This document shows, piece by piece, positions 29,851 through 38,620 of a DNA stretch of 64,000 nt. Within the stretch, counting starts at the first letter, position 1; every line of letters starts with the position of its first letter. Source of the DNA: Mitsuaria chitosanitabida ATCC BAA-476 = NBRC 102408 (GTDB lineage: Bacteria > Pseudomonadota > Gammaproteobacteria > Burkholderiales > Burkholderiaceae_C); the NCBI RefSeq assembly GCF_001598255.1, contig NZ_BCYP01000011.1, positions 150,495-214,494 on the forward strand, in the 5' to 3' direction. The notes beneath the pieces were generated by a model. The model made no database searches. It was given only the letters and a program-made list of their open reading frames with translations, and was not told the origin of the DNA. The position numbers and the translations under genes were made by a program.

Positions 29851-31230
29851 ATGGCCTGGATGTTGTCGCGGGTGCTGATGCTGGTGCTGTGCACCGGCGT
29901 CGCGGGCGGGTTGGGGTGGTGGCTGGGCGACTGGATCAAGATGCCGCATCTGGCGGCCGCGCTGGCCGCCGGCCTGGCGGTCGTGCTGATGGCCTTGTGG
30001 GACGCGGCGCGAGCGCACCGGTTGGTGAACTGGCTCCGCGGCGACCAGGAGGACGACGCGCCGCGCCTGGGCGGTCTCTGGGGCGAGATCGCCTACCGCG
30101 TCGAGCGCGGTCTGCGCGACCGCGAGCGCCGCTACGAGCGTGAGCGTCAGCAGCTCGAGCAGTTCCTGCTCGCGATCGAGGCCTCGCCCAACGGCGTGAT
30201 CCTGCTCGACGGGCAGGACCACATCCAATGGTGCAACGTGGTCGCGGGCGATCATTTCTCGCTCGACCCGCAGCGCGACAAGCTGCAGCGGATCACCAAC
30301 CTGGTCCGCTATCCGGCCTTCGTGTCGTATCTGCAGAACGGCAACTTCCAGCAGCCGCTGACGCTGACCAACACCCGGGGGCGGTCGACGCTCCAGGTGC
30401 TGGTGCGCGACTACGGCGTCGCCGGCGAATCACGCAAGCTGGTGCTGTCGCTGGACGTCACCGATCGCGAGCGCAACGAGGCGATGCGGCGCGACTTCGT
30501 CGCCAACGTCTCGCACGAGATCCGCACCCCGCTGACGGTGCTGGCCGGTTTCATCGAGACCATGGCCAGCCTGCAGCTGACCGAGGCCGAGCGCAAGCGC
30601 GTGCTGCATCTCATGCAGCAGCAGACCACGCGCATGCAGACGCTGGTCGGCGACCTGCTGACGCTGGCGCAACTGGAGGGCAGCCCGCGTCCGCCGGCGG
30701 ATCATTGGATCGCGCTGGATCCGCTGCTGGCGCGCATCGCCGCGGACGCGCAGGCGCTGTCGAACGGCCGTCACGAGCTCATCTGCGAGCGTCAGACCGG
30801 CGTCGAGCTGGCGGGCGTCGAGACCGAGGTGCTGAGTTCCATCGCCAACCTGATGAGCAATGCGGTGCGCTATACGCCGGAAGGTGGTCGCATCGAGCTG
30901 CAGTGGCGCTGGCTGCCGGATCACGGTGGCGAAATCTCGGTGATCGACAACGGCCCGGGCATCGCGCGAGAGCATCTCCCGCGCCTGACCGAGCGCTTCT
31001 ATCGCGTCGATGGCAGCCGGTCGCGCGACACCGGCGGCACGGGTCTGGGGCTTTCCATCGTGAAGCACGTCGTGCAGCGTCACGGCGGCGAGCTGCGCAT
31101 CGAGAGCGAACCGGGCAAGGGGTCGAAGTTCAAGCTGGTCTTCCCGGCGGCCCGCATCCGCCTGGTGGACGCGTCGGCCATGGGCGACGAGTCGGCGCCC
31201 GCCGCGCTCGCGGGCGGAGAGGATCTCTGA
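29851..31230 (+). CDS. phoR: Phosphate regulon sensor histidine kinase PhoR
   Basis: A 459-residue membrane kinase. An N-terminal hydrophobic pair (about residues 5-50) anchors it, a PAS domain spans about 105-200, and the phosphoacceptor is His222 in NVSHEIRTPLTVL. The ATP-binding part carries N (LMSNAVRYTPEGG), G1 (VIDNGPGIA), F (LTERFYRVD) and G2 (GGTGLGLSIVKHV) boxes. It phosphorylates PhoB on phosphate limitation. Confidence 0.96.
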   Translation: MAWMLSRVLMLVLCTGVAGGLGWWLGDWIKMPHLAAALAAGLAVVLMALWDAARAHRLVNWLRGDQEDDAPRLGGLWGEIAYRVERGLRDRERRYERERQQLEQFLLAIEASPNGVILLDGQDHIQWCNVVAGDHFSLDPQRDKLQRITNLVRYPAFVSYLQNGNFQQPLTLTNTRGRSTLQVLVRDYGVAGESRKLVLSLDVTDRERNEAMRRDFVANVSHEIRTPLTVLAGFIETMASLQLTEAERKRVLHLMQQQTTRMQTLVGDLLTLAQLEGSPRPPADHWIALDPLLARIAADAQALSNGRHELICERQTGVELAGVETEVLSSIANLMSNAVRYTPEGGRIELQWRWLPDHGGEISVIDNGPGIAREHLPRLTERFYRVDGSRSRDTGGTGLGLSIVKHVVQRHGGELRIESEPGKGSKFKLVFPAARIRLVDASAMGDESAPAALAGGEDL

Positions 31231-31272
31231 GGTCCTCGCGGAAACGACCGGGCGGGATCCCGGTGCCATGAA

Positions 31273-31299
31273 GAAAGGCCGCTCGATGAGCGGCCTTTC
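31273..31299. terminator. Stem-loop between phoR and the convergent membrane protein gene
   Basis: A perfect 12-bp stem GAAAGGCCGCTC/GAGCGGCCTTTC on a 3-base loop. It lies between convergent genes and can serve both, though T runs are short. Confidence 0.78.
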
Positions 31300-31349
31300 C
31301 GTTGGTGCCTGGTGTTGTGCCAGGGGCACCGTTTGCCGATGCTTCGCGA

Positions 31350-32999
31350 TCAGCGATCGCGCGCCAGGACCAGATAGGTGCCGAAGCGGTCCGTGGGGCG
31401 CCGGACGACGCCCAGCACGTGCCACCCCGACGGCGCGGCCGGCGTCGTCTCGCCTTGCGCGAGCATGCCGAAGGAGCATTGCGAAGCGGTCAGTTCACGG
31501 GTGGCGTCGACCTTCCAGTGGCCCTGGAACTCCAGCGCGGCCAGGGTCGGCAAGGGCAGGGCCGGCGCGGCGATGCAGTCGACCTGGGCCGGCAGGTGGG
31601 CGGCGATGCGGTCCACCAGCGGCTTGTTGCTGCGGGCGTAGTCCAGCGGATGCAGGCCCAGCGTCATCGCCAGCAACCAGGCCAGGGCGACGCCGCCGGC
31701 CGGCAGGGCCAGGCTCTTCCAGATGGCGTGGCGATGGCGCGCGGTGCGCCAGCGCACCAGCCAGATCCAGGCCAGCGAGCCCAGCAGGGCGAGCACGAAG
31801 CTCAGCAGCCCGAACTGCGGCTCGTAGCCTTGCGCCAGCCGGCGCACGTTGGCCAGGAACTTGGCCGGCCAGCCCAGTTGCAGCGCGCTGTAGTAGAGCC
31901 ACAGGAAGATGGCGCCGGCACTGAAGAAGAAGACCGAGAACCAGTCGAGCAGGGCGCTCGCGCTGCGCTGGAAGGTAGGCAGCGCGAAGCTGGCTAGCAC
32001 GGCGAGCGGCGGCAGGGCCAGCAGCAGGGCGCGGTCGTCGGCGTCCATCAGCAGGCTGCAGAGCAGCGGCACCAGCGACGCCAGCAGCGGCACCGCGATG
32101 TGGCGTCGCATCAGGTGCGAGCGCCAGCGCCACACCGACCAGGCCGCCAGCGGCCAGGCGGGCCAGCAGAACCAGCCGATCAGGCGCAACCATTCCAGGA
32201 CGCTGCGGCCACTGCCGCGCAGGCGCCAGGCCCAGCCGTGCATGGGCCAGGCGATCAGGGCGGCCAAGGCGATCGCGGCCAGGATCCAGGGCAGGAACTT
32301 GCGCGCGTCCTCGTAGGTGGAGCGGTGGCTCAACCACAGGGCGCCCACGGCCAGCGCCAGCGCGACCGCGGGGGCGCCGCTCGTGGCCAGGATGGGGAGC
32401 GCCGCCAGCATCGCGATGCGGGCCTTCCAGAGCCGGAACGGCACCGCCGCCAGGCTGTAGACGAACAGCGTGATGCCGAGCAGCTGGAGGATCTCGGGGG
32501 TGGTCTCGTGGCCTAGGCGCAGCAGGCCCAGGCTGGCGATCAGTGCCAGCAGGCAGCCGTCGGCCATCGCGCGGGCGTAGTCCACGGCCTGCGCCTCGCC
32601 GCCGAAGGCGAAGGCCACCGGCTGGGCGGCCTCGGTGCGGGCCAGGTGCAGGCAGCTGTACCAGGCCAGCGCCAGGACGGCGGCCAGCATCAGGCCGAAG
32701 GGGATGCGCGCGGCCAGCGAGGGGTCCAGGAAGGGGAGCAGTTTGACGCCCAGCGCGCCGATCCAGTACGGGAGCAGGCCGCCCTCGGCGGGGATGCCGG
32801 CGATAGCCGGCTGCAGCCAGGAGGCGTGACCCTGCGCGATGCTGGCGATGAAGCCGAAGGCGGTCAGGTCGGCGTTGCGCCAGGGGTCGCGGCCGAACAG
32901 GCCGGGCAGCACATAGGCGGCGCACAGCAGCAGCAGCGCCCAGCGCGGAATCGGATGCGTGCTGCGCTCGGCCACGACGGCCGGGGTGGGCAGGTTCAT
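31350..32999 (-). CDS. Polytopic membrane protein resembling ArnT/GT-39-type glycosyltransferases
   Basis: A 549-residue protein with ten or more predicted membrane segments and a soluble C-terminal part of about 110 residues. Early LPGLFGRDPWRNADLTAFGF recalls the first-loop acidic motif of PMT/ArnT-type lipid-linked sugar transferases, and the C-terminal soluble domain is also typical of that superfamily. A transferase role is therefore plausible, but the substrate is unknown and overall similarity is weak by eye. It is monocistronic, converging on phoR. Confidence 0.6.
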   Translation of the reverse strand: MNLPTPAVVAERSTHPIPRWALLLLCAAYVLPGLFGRDPWRNADLTAFGFIASIAQGHASWLQPAIAGIPAEGGLLPYWIGALGVKLLPFLDPSLAARIPFGLMLAAVLALAWYSCLHLARTEAAQPVAFAFGGEAQAVDYARAMADGCLLALIASLGLLRLGHETTPEILQLLGITLFVYSLAAVPFRLWKARIAMLAALPILATSGAPAVALALAVGALWLSHRSTYEDARKFLPWILAAIALAALIAWPMHGWAWRLRGSGRSVLEWLRLIGWFCWPAWPLAAWSVWRWRSHLMRRHIAVPLLASLVPLLCSLLMDADDRALLLALPPLAVLASFALPTFQRSASALLDWFSVFFFSAGAIFLWLYYSALQLGWPAKFLANVRRLAQGYEPQFGLLSFVLALLGSLAWIWLVRWRTARHRHAIWKSLALPAGGVALAWLLAMTLGLHPLDYARSNKPLVDRIAAHLPAQVDCIAAPALPLPTLAALEFQGHWKVDATRELTASQCSFGMLAQGETTPAAPSGWHVLGVVRRPTDRFGTYLVLARDR

Positions 33000-33140
33000 G
33001 CGCTCTGTCTCGTTCTCATGGTTCGATGCTGGGGCGCATCATGCCGCAGCTTGGGCGGCCTCCGGAGAAGAAAGCCGGGGTCCTGTCAGGAGGAAACGCC
33101 CGGGTTTTCGTCCCGCGACGCGCGCGAAACAAGCGGACAA

Positions 33141-33169
33141 GAAAAAAGGCAGCCGAATCGGCTGCCTTT
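33141..33169 (-). terminator. Intrinsic terminator of rpmE2
   Basis: AAAGGCAGCCGA/TCGGCTGCCTTT forms the stem; on the minus strand it is followed by TTTTTTC. It lies 43 bases beyond the rpmE2 stop. Confidence 0.9.
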
Positions 33170-33211
33170 CGTTCGTCGTCCGCGGGCCGGAGGACCCGGC
33201 GGAGGGAAGGA

Positions 33212-33478
33212 TCAGGCCTTCTTCGGGACGATGCCGGCAAACTTGTTGCGGAACTTCTCGACGCGACCGCCCAGGCTGTCCACGCTCTTCTGCGTGCCCG
33301 TGTAGAACGGGTGGGATTCGCTGGAGGTTTCCAGCTTCACCAGCGGCAGCTCGCGGCCGTCGTCCAGCTTGATCGAATCCTTGGTCGACACGGTCGAACG
33401 GATGATGAACTGCGCACCGTTGGATTGGTCCACGAAGACCACGTCACGGTAGTTGGGGTGAATGCCTTCTTTGGCCAT
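33212..33478 (-). CDS. rpmE2: 50S ribosomal protein L31 type B
   Basis: An 88-residue ribosomal protein. MAKEGIHPNYRDVVFVDQSN at the start and the SSESHPFYTGTQKSVDSLGGRVEKF block identify L31. The CxxC zinc motif of type A L31 is absent, so it is the zinc-independent (C-minus, type B) form usually made when zinc is scarce. ATG 33478 follows GAGG; an upstream in-frame Met at 33529 is not supported. It is the last gene of trxA-rho-rpmE2. Confidence 0.95.
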   Translation of the reverse strand: MAKEGIHPNYRDVVFVDQSNGAQFIIRSTVSTKDSIKLDDGRELPLVKLETSSESHPFYTGTQKSVDSLGGRVEKFRNKFAGIVPKKA

Positions 33479-33561
33479 CTTGGATACCTCGCTGCGGTGC
33501 CGCCAGCCACACTGCCCCTTGCAGTGCACTTGTCGACAGCGGAAAAACGCGGAGTATAGCT

Positions 33562-33592
33562 GAAAACAACGAAGCCGCCCAGGGGCGGCTTC
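33562..33592 (-). terminator. Intrinsic terminator of rho
   Basis: GAAGCCGCCC/GGGCGGCTTC is a 10-bp stem with a 2-base nominal loop. On the minus strand GTTGTTTTC follows. It separates rho from rpmE2. Confidence 0.75.
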
Positions 33593-33684
33593 GAGGAAGT
33601 CATGCGACGGGGGCGTGCGCGCGAGACGCGCGCCGTCCCTGGATCGGCGTCGGACCGGCCGCGGGGCCTGTCCTCGGTCCGATC

Positions 33685-34947
33685 TCAGCCACCTCGGCGC
33701 ATCATGTCGAAGAAATCGTGGTTGTTCTTCGAGGACTTCATCTTGTCGAGGATGAACTCCATCGCCTCGATCTCGTCCATCGGGTACAGCAGCTTGCGCA
33801 GGATCCAGGCCTTCTGGAGGATCTCCGGCTTGAGCAGCAGTTCCTCGCGGCGGGTGCCCGACTTGTTCAGCAGGATCGACGGATAGACGCGCTTCTCGGC
33901 CATGCGGCGATCCAGATGGATTTCGCAGTTGCCGGTGCCCTTGAACTCTTCGTAGATCACCTCGTCCATCTTGGAGCCGGTGTCCACCAGGGCGGTGCCG
34001 ATGATGGTCAGCGAGCCGCCTTCCTCGATGTTGCGCGCCGCGCCGAAGAAACGCTTCGGGCGCTGCAGCGCGTTGGCGTCCACGCCGCCGGTCAGCACCT
34101 TGCCGGAGCTGGGCAGCACGTTGTTGTAGGCGCGGGCCAGACGGGTGATCGAGTCCAGCAGGATGATCACGTCCTTCTTCAGCTCGACCAGGCGCTTGGC
34201 GCGCTCGATGACCATCTCGGCGACCTGCACGTGGCGGGCGGCCGGTTCATCGAAGGTGGAGCTGATGACCTCGCCGCGCACCGTGCGCTGCATCTCGGTC
34301 ACTTCCTCCGGGCGCTCGTCGACGAGCAGCACCATCAGATGGGCTTCCGGATAGTTGGCCGCGATCGAGTGCGCCAGGTGCTGCATCATCATCGTCTTGC
34401 CGCTCTTCGGAGGGGCGACGAGCAGCGCGCGCTGGCCTTTGCCCAGGGGGGCGATCAGGTCGATGATGCGGCTGGTGATGTTGTCTTCGCTGCGGATCTC
34501 GCGCTCAAGCTTGAACTGCTCCTTCGGGAAGAGCGGCGTCAAGTTCTCGAACATGATCTTGTGCTTGGACTCCTCCGGGGTCAGGTCGTTCACGCGATCG
34601 ACCTTGACCAGCGCGAAGTAGCGTTCGCCGTCCTTGGGGACGCGCACTTCGCCTTCGATCATGTCGCCGGTGTGGAGGTTGAAGCGGCGGATCTGGCTCG
34701 GAGACAGGTAGATGTCGTCGGTGGACGCCATGTAGCTGGTCTCGGGGGAGCGCAGGAAGCCGAACCCGTCGGGCAGGACTTCCAGCACGCCGTCGCCGAA
34801 CACTTGTTCGCCGGCCTTGGCGCGCTTTTTCATGATCGCGAACATCAGCTCCTGCTTGCGCATGCGGGCGACGTTGTCGATCTCCAGCTCCTCGCCCATC
34901 TTGATCAGGGCGGAGACGTGAAGCGCCTTCAGTTCAGAAAGATGCAT
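33685..34947 (-). CDS. rho: Transcription termination factor Rho
   Basis: Hexameric RNA helicase that ends untranslated transcripts. At 420 residues (E. coli 419) it starts [20 protein letters not shown]. The primary RNA-binding cold-shock-like domain has DGFGFLRS and [10 protein letters not shown]. The ATPase core has Walker A APPKSGKT, the Q-loop/R-loop region [12 protein letters not shown] and [10 protein letters not shown]. The frame stays open to 35079, but the family start is 34947. Confidence 0.97.
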   Translation of the reverse strand: MHLSELKALHVSALIKMGEELEIDNVARMRKQELMFAIMKKRAKAGEQVFGDGVLEVLPDGFGFLRSPETSYMASTDDIYLSPSQIRRFNLHTGDMIEGEVRVPKDGERYFALVKVDRVNDLTPEESKHKIMFENLTPLFPKEQFKLEREIRSEDNITSRIIDLIAPLGKGQRALLVAPPKSGKTMMMQHLAHSIAANYPEAHLMVLLVDERPEEVTEMQRTVRGEVISSTFDEPAARHVQVAEMVIERAKRLVELKKDVIILLDSITRLARAYNNVLPSSGKVLTGGVDANALQRPKRFFGAARNIEEGGSLTIIGTALVDTGSKMDEVIYEEFKGTGNCEIHLDRRMAEKRVYPSILLNKSGTRREELLLKPEILQKAWILRKLLYPMDEIEAMEFILDKMKSSKNNHDFFDMMRRGG

Positions 34948-35184
34948 GGGGGGGTTGACCCGGTCTGTCGTCCAGGGCCTGCCAAGGCCAGGGACACAAA
35001 CAACGGCGAGCCCAAGGGACGCGCGTGCCGCGTTGCTGCGGACTTGAGAAATGCGTGGAGTCTTGGGCGCCGAGTCCACGCGCTCACCCGGAACGGTCAG
35101 CGGCGTCCGAGGACGCCGCGGTGCCCGGGAGGGCGTGTTGGCAGTTGACCGCCGAGGTCGCGAGGGCCCCGGCGGATCGGTTGA
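34948..35184 (-). promoter_or_regulatory. Intergenic region between trxA and rho, with the rho leader
   Basis: 237 bases with no supported gene. In other bacteria the rho leader is a site of Rho-dependent autoregulation. On the minus strand this stretch is C/G-rich without a clear intrinsic terminator, compatible with that but not proof. A TTGATTATAGATT segment at 35180-35192 overlaps the trxA end. Confidence 0.3.
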
Positions 35185-35514
35185 TTATAGATTGGCGTCG
35201 AGGAAGGACGTCAACTGGGCCTTCGAGAGCGCGCCGACCTTGGTCGCGGCCAGCTGGCCACCCTTGAACAGCATCAGGGTCGGGATGCCGCGGATGCCGA
35301 ACTTGGCGGGGATGTCGCGGTTCTCGTCGACGTTGAGCTTGGTGATCTGCAGGCGATCGCCGTAGTCCTTGGCCACTTCGTCCAGGATGGGGGCGATCAT
35401 CTTGCAGGGGCCGCACCATTCGGCCCAGTAGTCGACCAGCACGGGCTTGTCGGACTGGATGACGTCGCTGTCGAACGAGGCGTCGGAGATGTGTTTGATC
35501 TGTTCGCTGCTCAT
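35185..35514 (-). CDS. trxA: Thioredoxin 1
   Basis: Cytoplasmic disulfide reductase of 109 residues. The redox pair is Cys34/Cys37 in [10 protein letters not shown], with the buried Asp in VLVDYW and the cis-Pro in [11 protein letters not shown]. It stands upstream of rho, the conserved trxA-rho-rpmE order. The start ATG 35514 has an AGGACCAT leader. Confidence 0.97.
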   Translation of the reverse strand: MSSEQIKHISDASFDSDVIQSDKPVLVDYWAEWCGPCKMIAPILDEVAKDYGDRLQITKLNVDENRDIPAKFGIRGIPTLMLFKGGQLAATKVGALSKAQLTSFLDANL

Positions 35515-35734
35515 GGAGATGGTCCTTGCTTGATGTCCCTGCCGGGGCGGATGCCTCGGTCGGGCGGCCGGCGAGGTGACAATGCGTCGCCACGAGGGCC
35601 CCAGGGCTGCAGGGAGCGACGATTCTCACACAAGCCCGGAAACCTCGGCCCGAGTAGGCGCACCCGCCACATGAAGGTGCGGGCAGCGATTCTCAAGGCG
35701 AGGGGCCGATGGCCATTCGCTATCGTCGTCATTC

Positions 35735-38620
35735 ATGCCGTCTCTCAAGACCTGTCGCCCAGCCACGCCCGACGCCTCGCCGATGCCGCCGACCACCCCG
35801 TCCCCTGTCCCCGCCGATGCCGCTCCGCAGGTGCCGAGGCCGGTCGATTTCCCGCTCTCGCCGGCCACGACCAGCGCCGCGATCTGGGACGGCGTGGCCC
35901 GCCGGGCCGCGGATTGGCTGGAGGCCCGGTGCCTGCCGGCCCGTGACGCGGTGCTGCTGCTGCCGTTCGCGCAGCACCTGCAGCCGGCGCGGCTGGCCTG
36001 GATGAAGCTGTCGCGCTGGCAGCCGCGCATCGAGACGACCCGCAGCCTGGCCTCGGCGCTCGGTCCCGCGGCGCTGTCGCAGCCCCTGCAACTGACCGGC
36101 GACGCCGCGATCGACGCGCTCGCGGCTCGCACACTGCTGCGAGGACAGACCTGGGCGGAGGCCCTGCGCGAGGAGGATCCCCGCGCCCATGCGGCCGCCG
36201 TCGAGCGTCTGGTCGAGGCCGCCCATGCGTTGGCCGCGTCGGCCGCGCTGCGGGCGCCGGACCGTCGGGCCGAGTTCTGGGACCAGGGGCGCCAGCTGCT
36301 GGCCGCCCAGAGCGGCGTCGGTCACCTGGAGCGGGCGCTGCTCGCAGTGGCGCTCGAATGGGCCGCCTCGGACCCGCGCGCCCCGGCGACCGACGGCCTC
36401 TTCGCGCTGCGTCCGAGCGCCTGGCTGCATCTGCAGTGCGGCGGGCCGGATCTGCTCGCGGACGCGCTGCTCGCCAGCGCCGAGGCGGCCGGCATCCCCT
36501 GCCTGCGGCTGAGCGCGGACCTGCCGCTGGACGAGGTCTTCGCCGGCGGCGCGCCGCATGGCCGCCTGGAGCAGGCGGTCTGCGAGGACTTCGAGGACCT
36601 CGCGCAATGCAGCGCCGCCGCGGTGCTGGATCACCTGCAGGCCGGCCGCGTGCCGGTGGCGCTGATCGCGCAGGACCGGGTGCTGCTGCGCCGCGTGCGC
36701 GCGCTGCTGGAGCGCCAGGGCCTGGGCATCAAGGACGAGACCGGTTGGACGCTCGCCACGACGGCACCGGCCGCGCAGCTGATGGCGATGTTGCGCGCCG
36801 CGCGGCGCGAGGCCGGTGTCGACGACTGGCTGGCCTGGTTGAAGACGCCGCTGGCGGCCTCGCTGCGCGAGGTCGGCGGCAGCGGGGCGCTCTCGGCGCT
36901 CGAGGCCAAGTGCCGGCAGCGGGGCTGGTCCTCGCCGCTGGCCGTGCGGGTGGAGCGCCTGCCGGCCGCGAGCGCACGGGTCTGGGAACGGGCCCAGCAA
37001 GCGCTGGCGCCCCTGCAGCATCGGGGCGCGCAGCCGCTGGAACGGTGGCTCAGGACGCTCAAGGAGGTGCTGGAGCAGCTCGGCGCCGATGAGCAGCTCA
37101 AGCGTCAGCCCGCGGGCGGGCCGCAGGTGCTGGACACCTTGTGGCTGAGCAAGTCGCCCTGGCCGGGATCGGCGCACGAGGCGGTGCTCCAGGACGCGCA
37201 ACTGAGCGCCTCGGAGTTCGTGGCCTGGGTCTCCGACACGCTGGAGGCGGGGCAGTACCAGCCGCCGCTGGAGGGCGGCCTGCAAGTGATGATCACGCCG
37301 TTGGCGCGGACCCTGCTGCGACCGTTCGGCGCGGTGGTGCTGCCGGGCGCGGATGCCGCGACGCTCGGTCCGGTGCCGCCCGGGCCGGTGCTGATCGGCG
37401 ATCGGCTCGCCCGCGAGCTGGGGCTGCCGACCGTCGAGGACAAGCGCCAGGCGCTCGCCTGGCAGTTCGCACAGCTGATGCGCGCGCCGGCGCTGACGCT
37501 GCTGCGCCGCGGTCATCTGGGCAGCGAGCCCTTGGCCGCCAGCCCGCTGCTGGATCGGCTGGACCTTGCGCTGCAGGCTGGCGGTCACGGATCGCTGCCG
37601 CACTGGACCGATCCCCGCGTCGACGAGTCCGTTCCGGCCGCGCATGCCGGCCGGGCCAGCGCGTGCGCCGAAGGCCGGCTGCCGTCCGCGATGAGCGCCA
37701 GCGCCGTCGAGTCGCTGCGCCAGTGCCCGTACCAGTTCTTCGCACGCGTGCTGCTGGGGCTGCGGGAGTCCAGCGAGCTGGAGGTCCAGGCCGACAAGCG
37801 CGACTACGGCACCTGGCTGCATGCCGTGCTGCACCAGTTCCACGATGAGCGGGTTCGTGGCGTCGATCCCGAGCTTGGCGACGACGCGCGTCTGGAGCGC
37901 GCATCCCAGGACCAGATGCGGGAGCTGGGGCTCTCGCCGGCAGAGTTCCTGCCGTACTCGGCGAGCTTCGCGCGCTTCGCGCCGGCCTACCTGGCCTGGC
38001 TCGCCGAGCGCGAGGCCGAGGGCGAGCGTTTCGCCCAAGGCGAGGTCGAGCGCCGCGTGCGGCCCTGGGTCGGGATCGAGCCGGCGCTCGAGGACCTCGT
38101 GCTGCTCGGTCGGCTGGATCGCGTCGACGCGGCGGCCGACGGTCGCGTGCTCATCGACTACAAGACAGGCAGCGTCAAGGGCCTGAAGGACAAGGTCGCC
38201 GATCCGCTCGAGGACACACAGCTCACCGTCTACGCCGTCCTCATGGGAGCCGGCGATGCCGTCGCGCCCGATGCGAGGTCCGCCCACCCGATGACGCTCC
38301 CAAGCGAGTCCGATGCCGCCGTGAACTCCCTCTCCCGCGAGGCGGGAGAGGGCAGGGGAGAGGGTGGGAGCTCCCGAACGTCTCGGTCTCCGATGCTCCG
38401 CGCGCAATACCTGGCCCTCGACGACAGCAAGGGCATCGCCGCGATCGAACACGAGGACGTCGCGACGACTGCAACGATCATGCTCGACGGCCTGCGCGCC
38501 GATCTGATGGCCATCCACGCGGGCGATCCGCTGCCCGCCTTGGGCGAGGGCCTCGCCTGCGAGTACTGCGAGATGCGCGGCCTCTGCCGCCGGGATGACT
38601 GGGAAGGAGCCGCGCCGTGA
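35735..38620 (+). CDS. addB: AddB-type PD-(D/E)XK nuclease/helicase-like subunit
   Basis: Partner of AddA in a RecBCD-like end-resection nuclease for double-strand break repair. The 961-residue product has a weakly conserved inactive helicase N-terminal part and a C-terminal nuclease (RVLIDYKTGSVKG). Four cysteines fit the AddB iron-sulfur cluster: one in LRQCPYQFF and the CEYCEMRGLC triplet (C-x2-C-x5-C). ATG 35735 is supported by TATCGT 8 bases upstream; ATG 35783 is an alternative. About 45 residues near 845-890 interrupt the nuclease domain; see the repeat entry. The stop overlaps the addA start by 4 bases. Confidence 0.88.
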   Translation: MPSLKTCRPATPDASPMPPTTPSPVPADAAPQVPRPVDFPLSPATTSAAIWDGVARRAADWLEARCLPARDAVLLLPFAQHLQPARLAWMKLSRWQPRIETTRSLASALGPAALSQPLQLTGDAAIDALAARTLLRGQTWAEALREEDPRAHAAAVERLVEAAHALAASAALRAPDRRAEFWDQGRQLLAAQSGVGHLERALLAVALEWAASDPRAPATDGLFALRPSAWLHLQCGGPDLLADALLASAEAAGIPCLRLSADLPLDEVFAGGAPHGRLEQAVCEDFEDLAQCSAAAVLDHLQAGRVPVALIAQDRVLLRRVRALLERQGLGIKDETGWTLATTAPAAQLMAMLRAARREAGVDDWLAWLKTPLAASLREVGGSGALSALEAKCRQRGWSSPLAVRVERLPAASARVWERAQQALAPLQHRGAQPLERWLRTLKEVLEQLGADEQLKRQPAGGPQVLDTLWLSKSPWPGSAHEAVLQDAQLSASEFVAWVSDTLEAGQYQPPLEGGLQVMITPLARTLLRPFGAVVLPGADAATLGPVPPGPVLIGDRLARELGLPTVEDKRQALAWQFAQLMRAPALTLLRRGHLGSEPLAASPLLDRLDLALQAGGHGSLPHWTDPRVDESVPAAHAGRASACAEGRLPSAMSASAVESLRQCPYQFFARVLLGLRESSELEVQADKRDYGTWLHAVLHQFHDERVRGVDPELGDDARLERASQDQMRELGLSPAEFLPYSASFARFAPAYLAWLAEREAEGERFAQGEVERRVRPWVGIEPALEDLVLLGRLDRVDAAADGRVLIDYKTGSVKGLKDKVADPLEDTQLTVYAVLMGAGDAVAPDARSAHPMTLPSESDAAVNSLSREAGEGRGEGGSSRTSRSPMLRAQYLALDDSKGIAAIEHEDVATTATIMLDGLRADLMAIHAGDPLPALGEGLACEYCEMRGLCRRDDWEGAAP
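38326..38372 (-). repeat. Palindromic repeat element inside addB
   Basis: CCCTCTCCCGC and GCGGGAGAGGG (38328-38352) form a perfect 11-bp stem on a 3-base loop, followed by a purine-rich GGGGAGAGGG tail. The minus strand reads as the CCCTCTCCCC-type element also found at 42243-42287. It is read through in frame as NSLSREAGEGRGEGGS. Confidence 0.8.
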
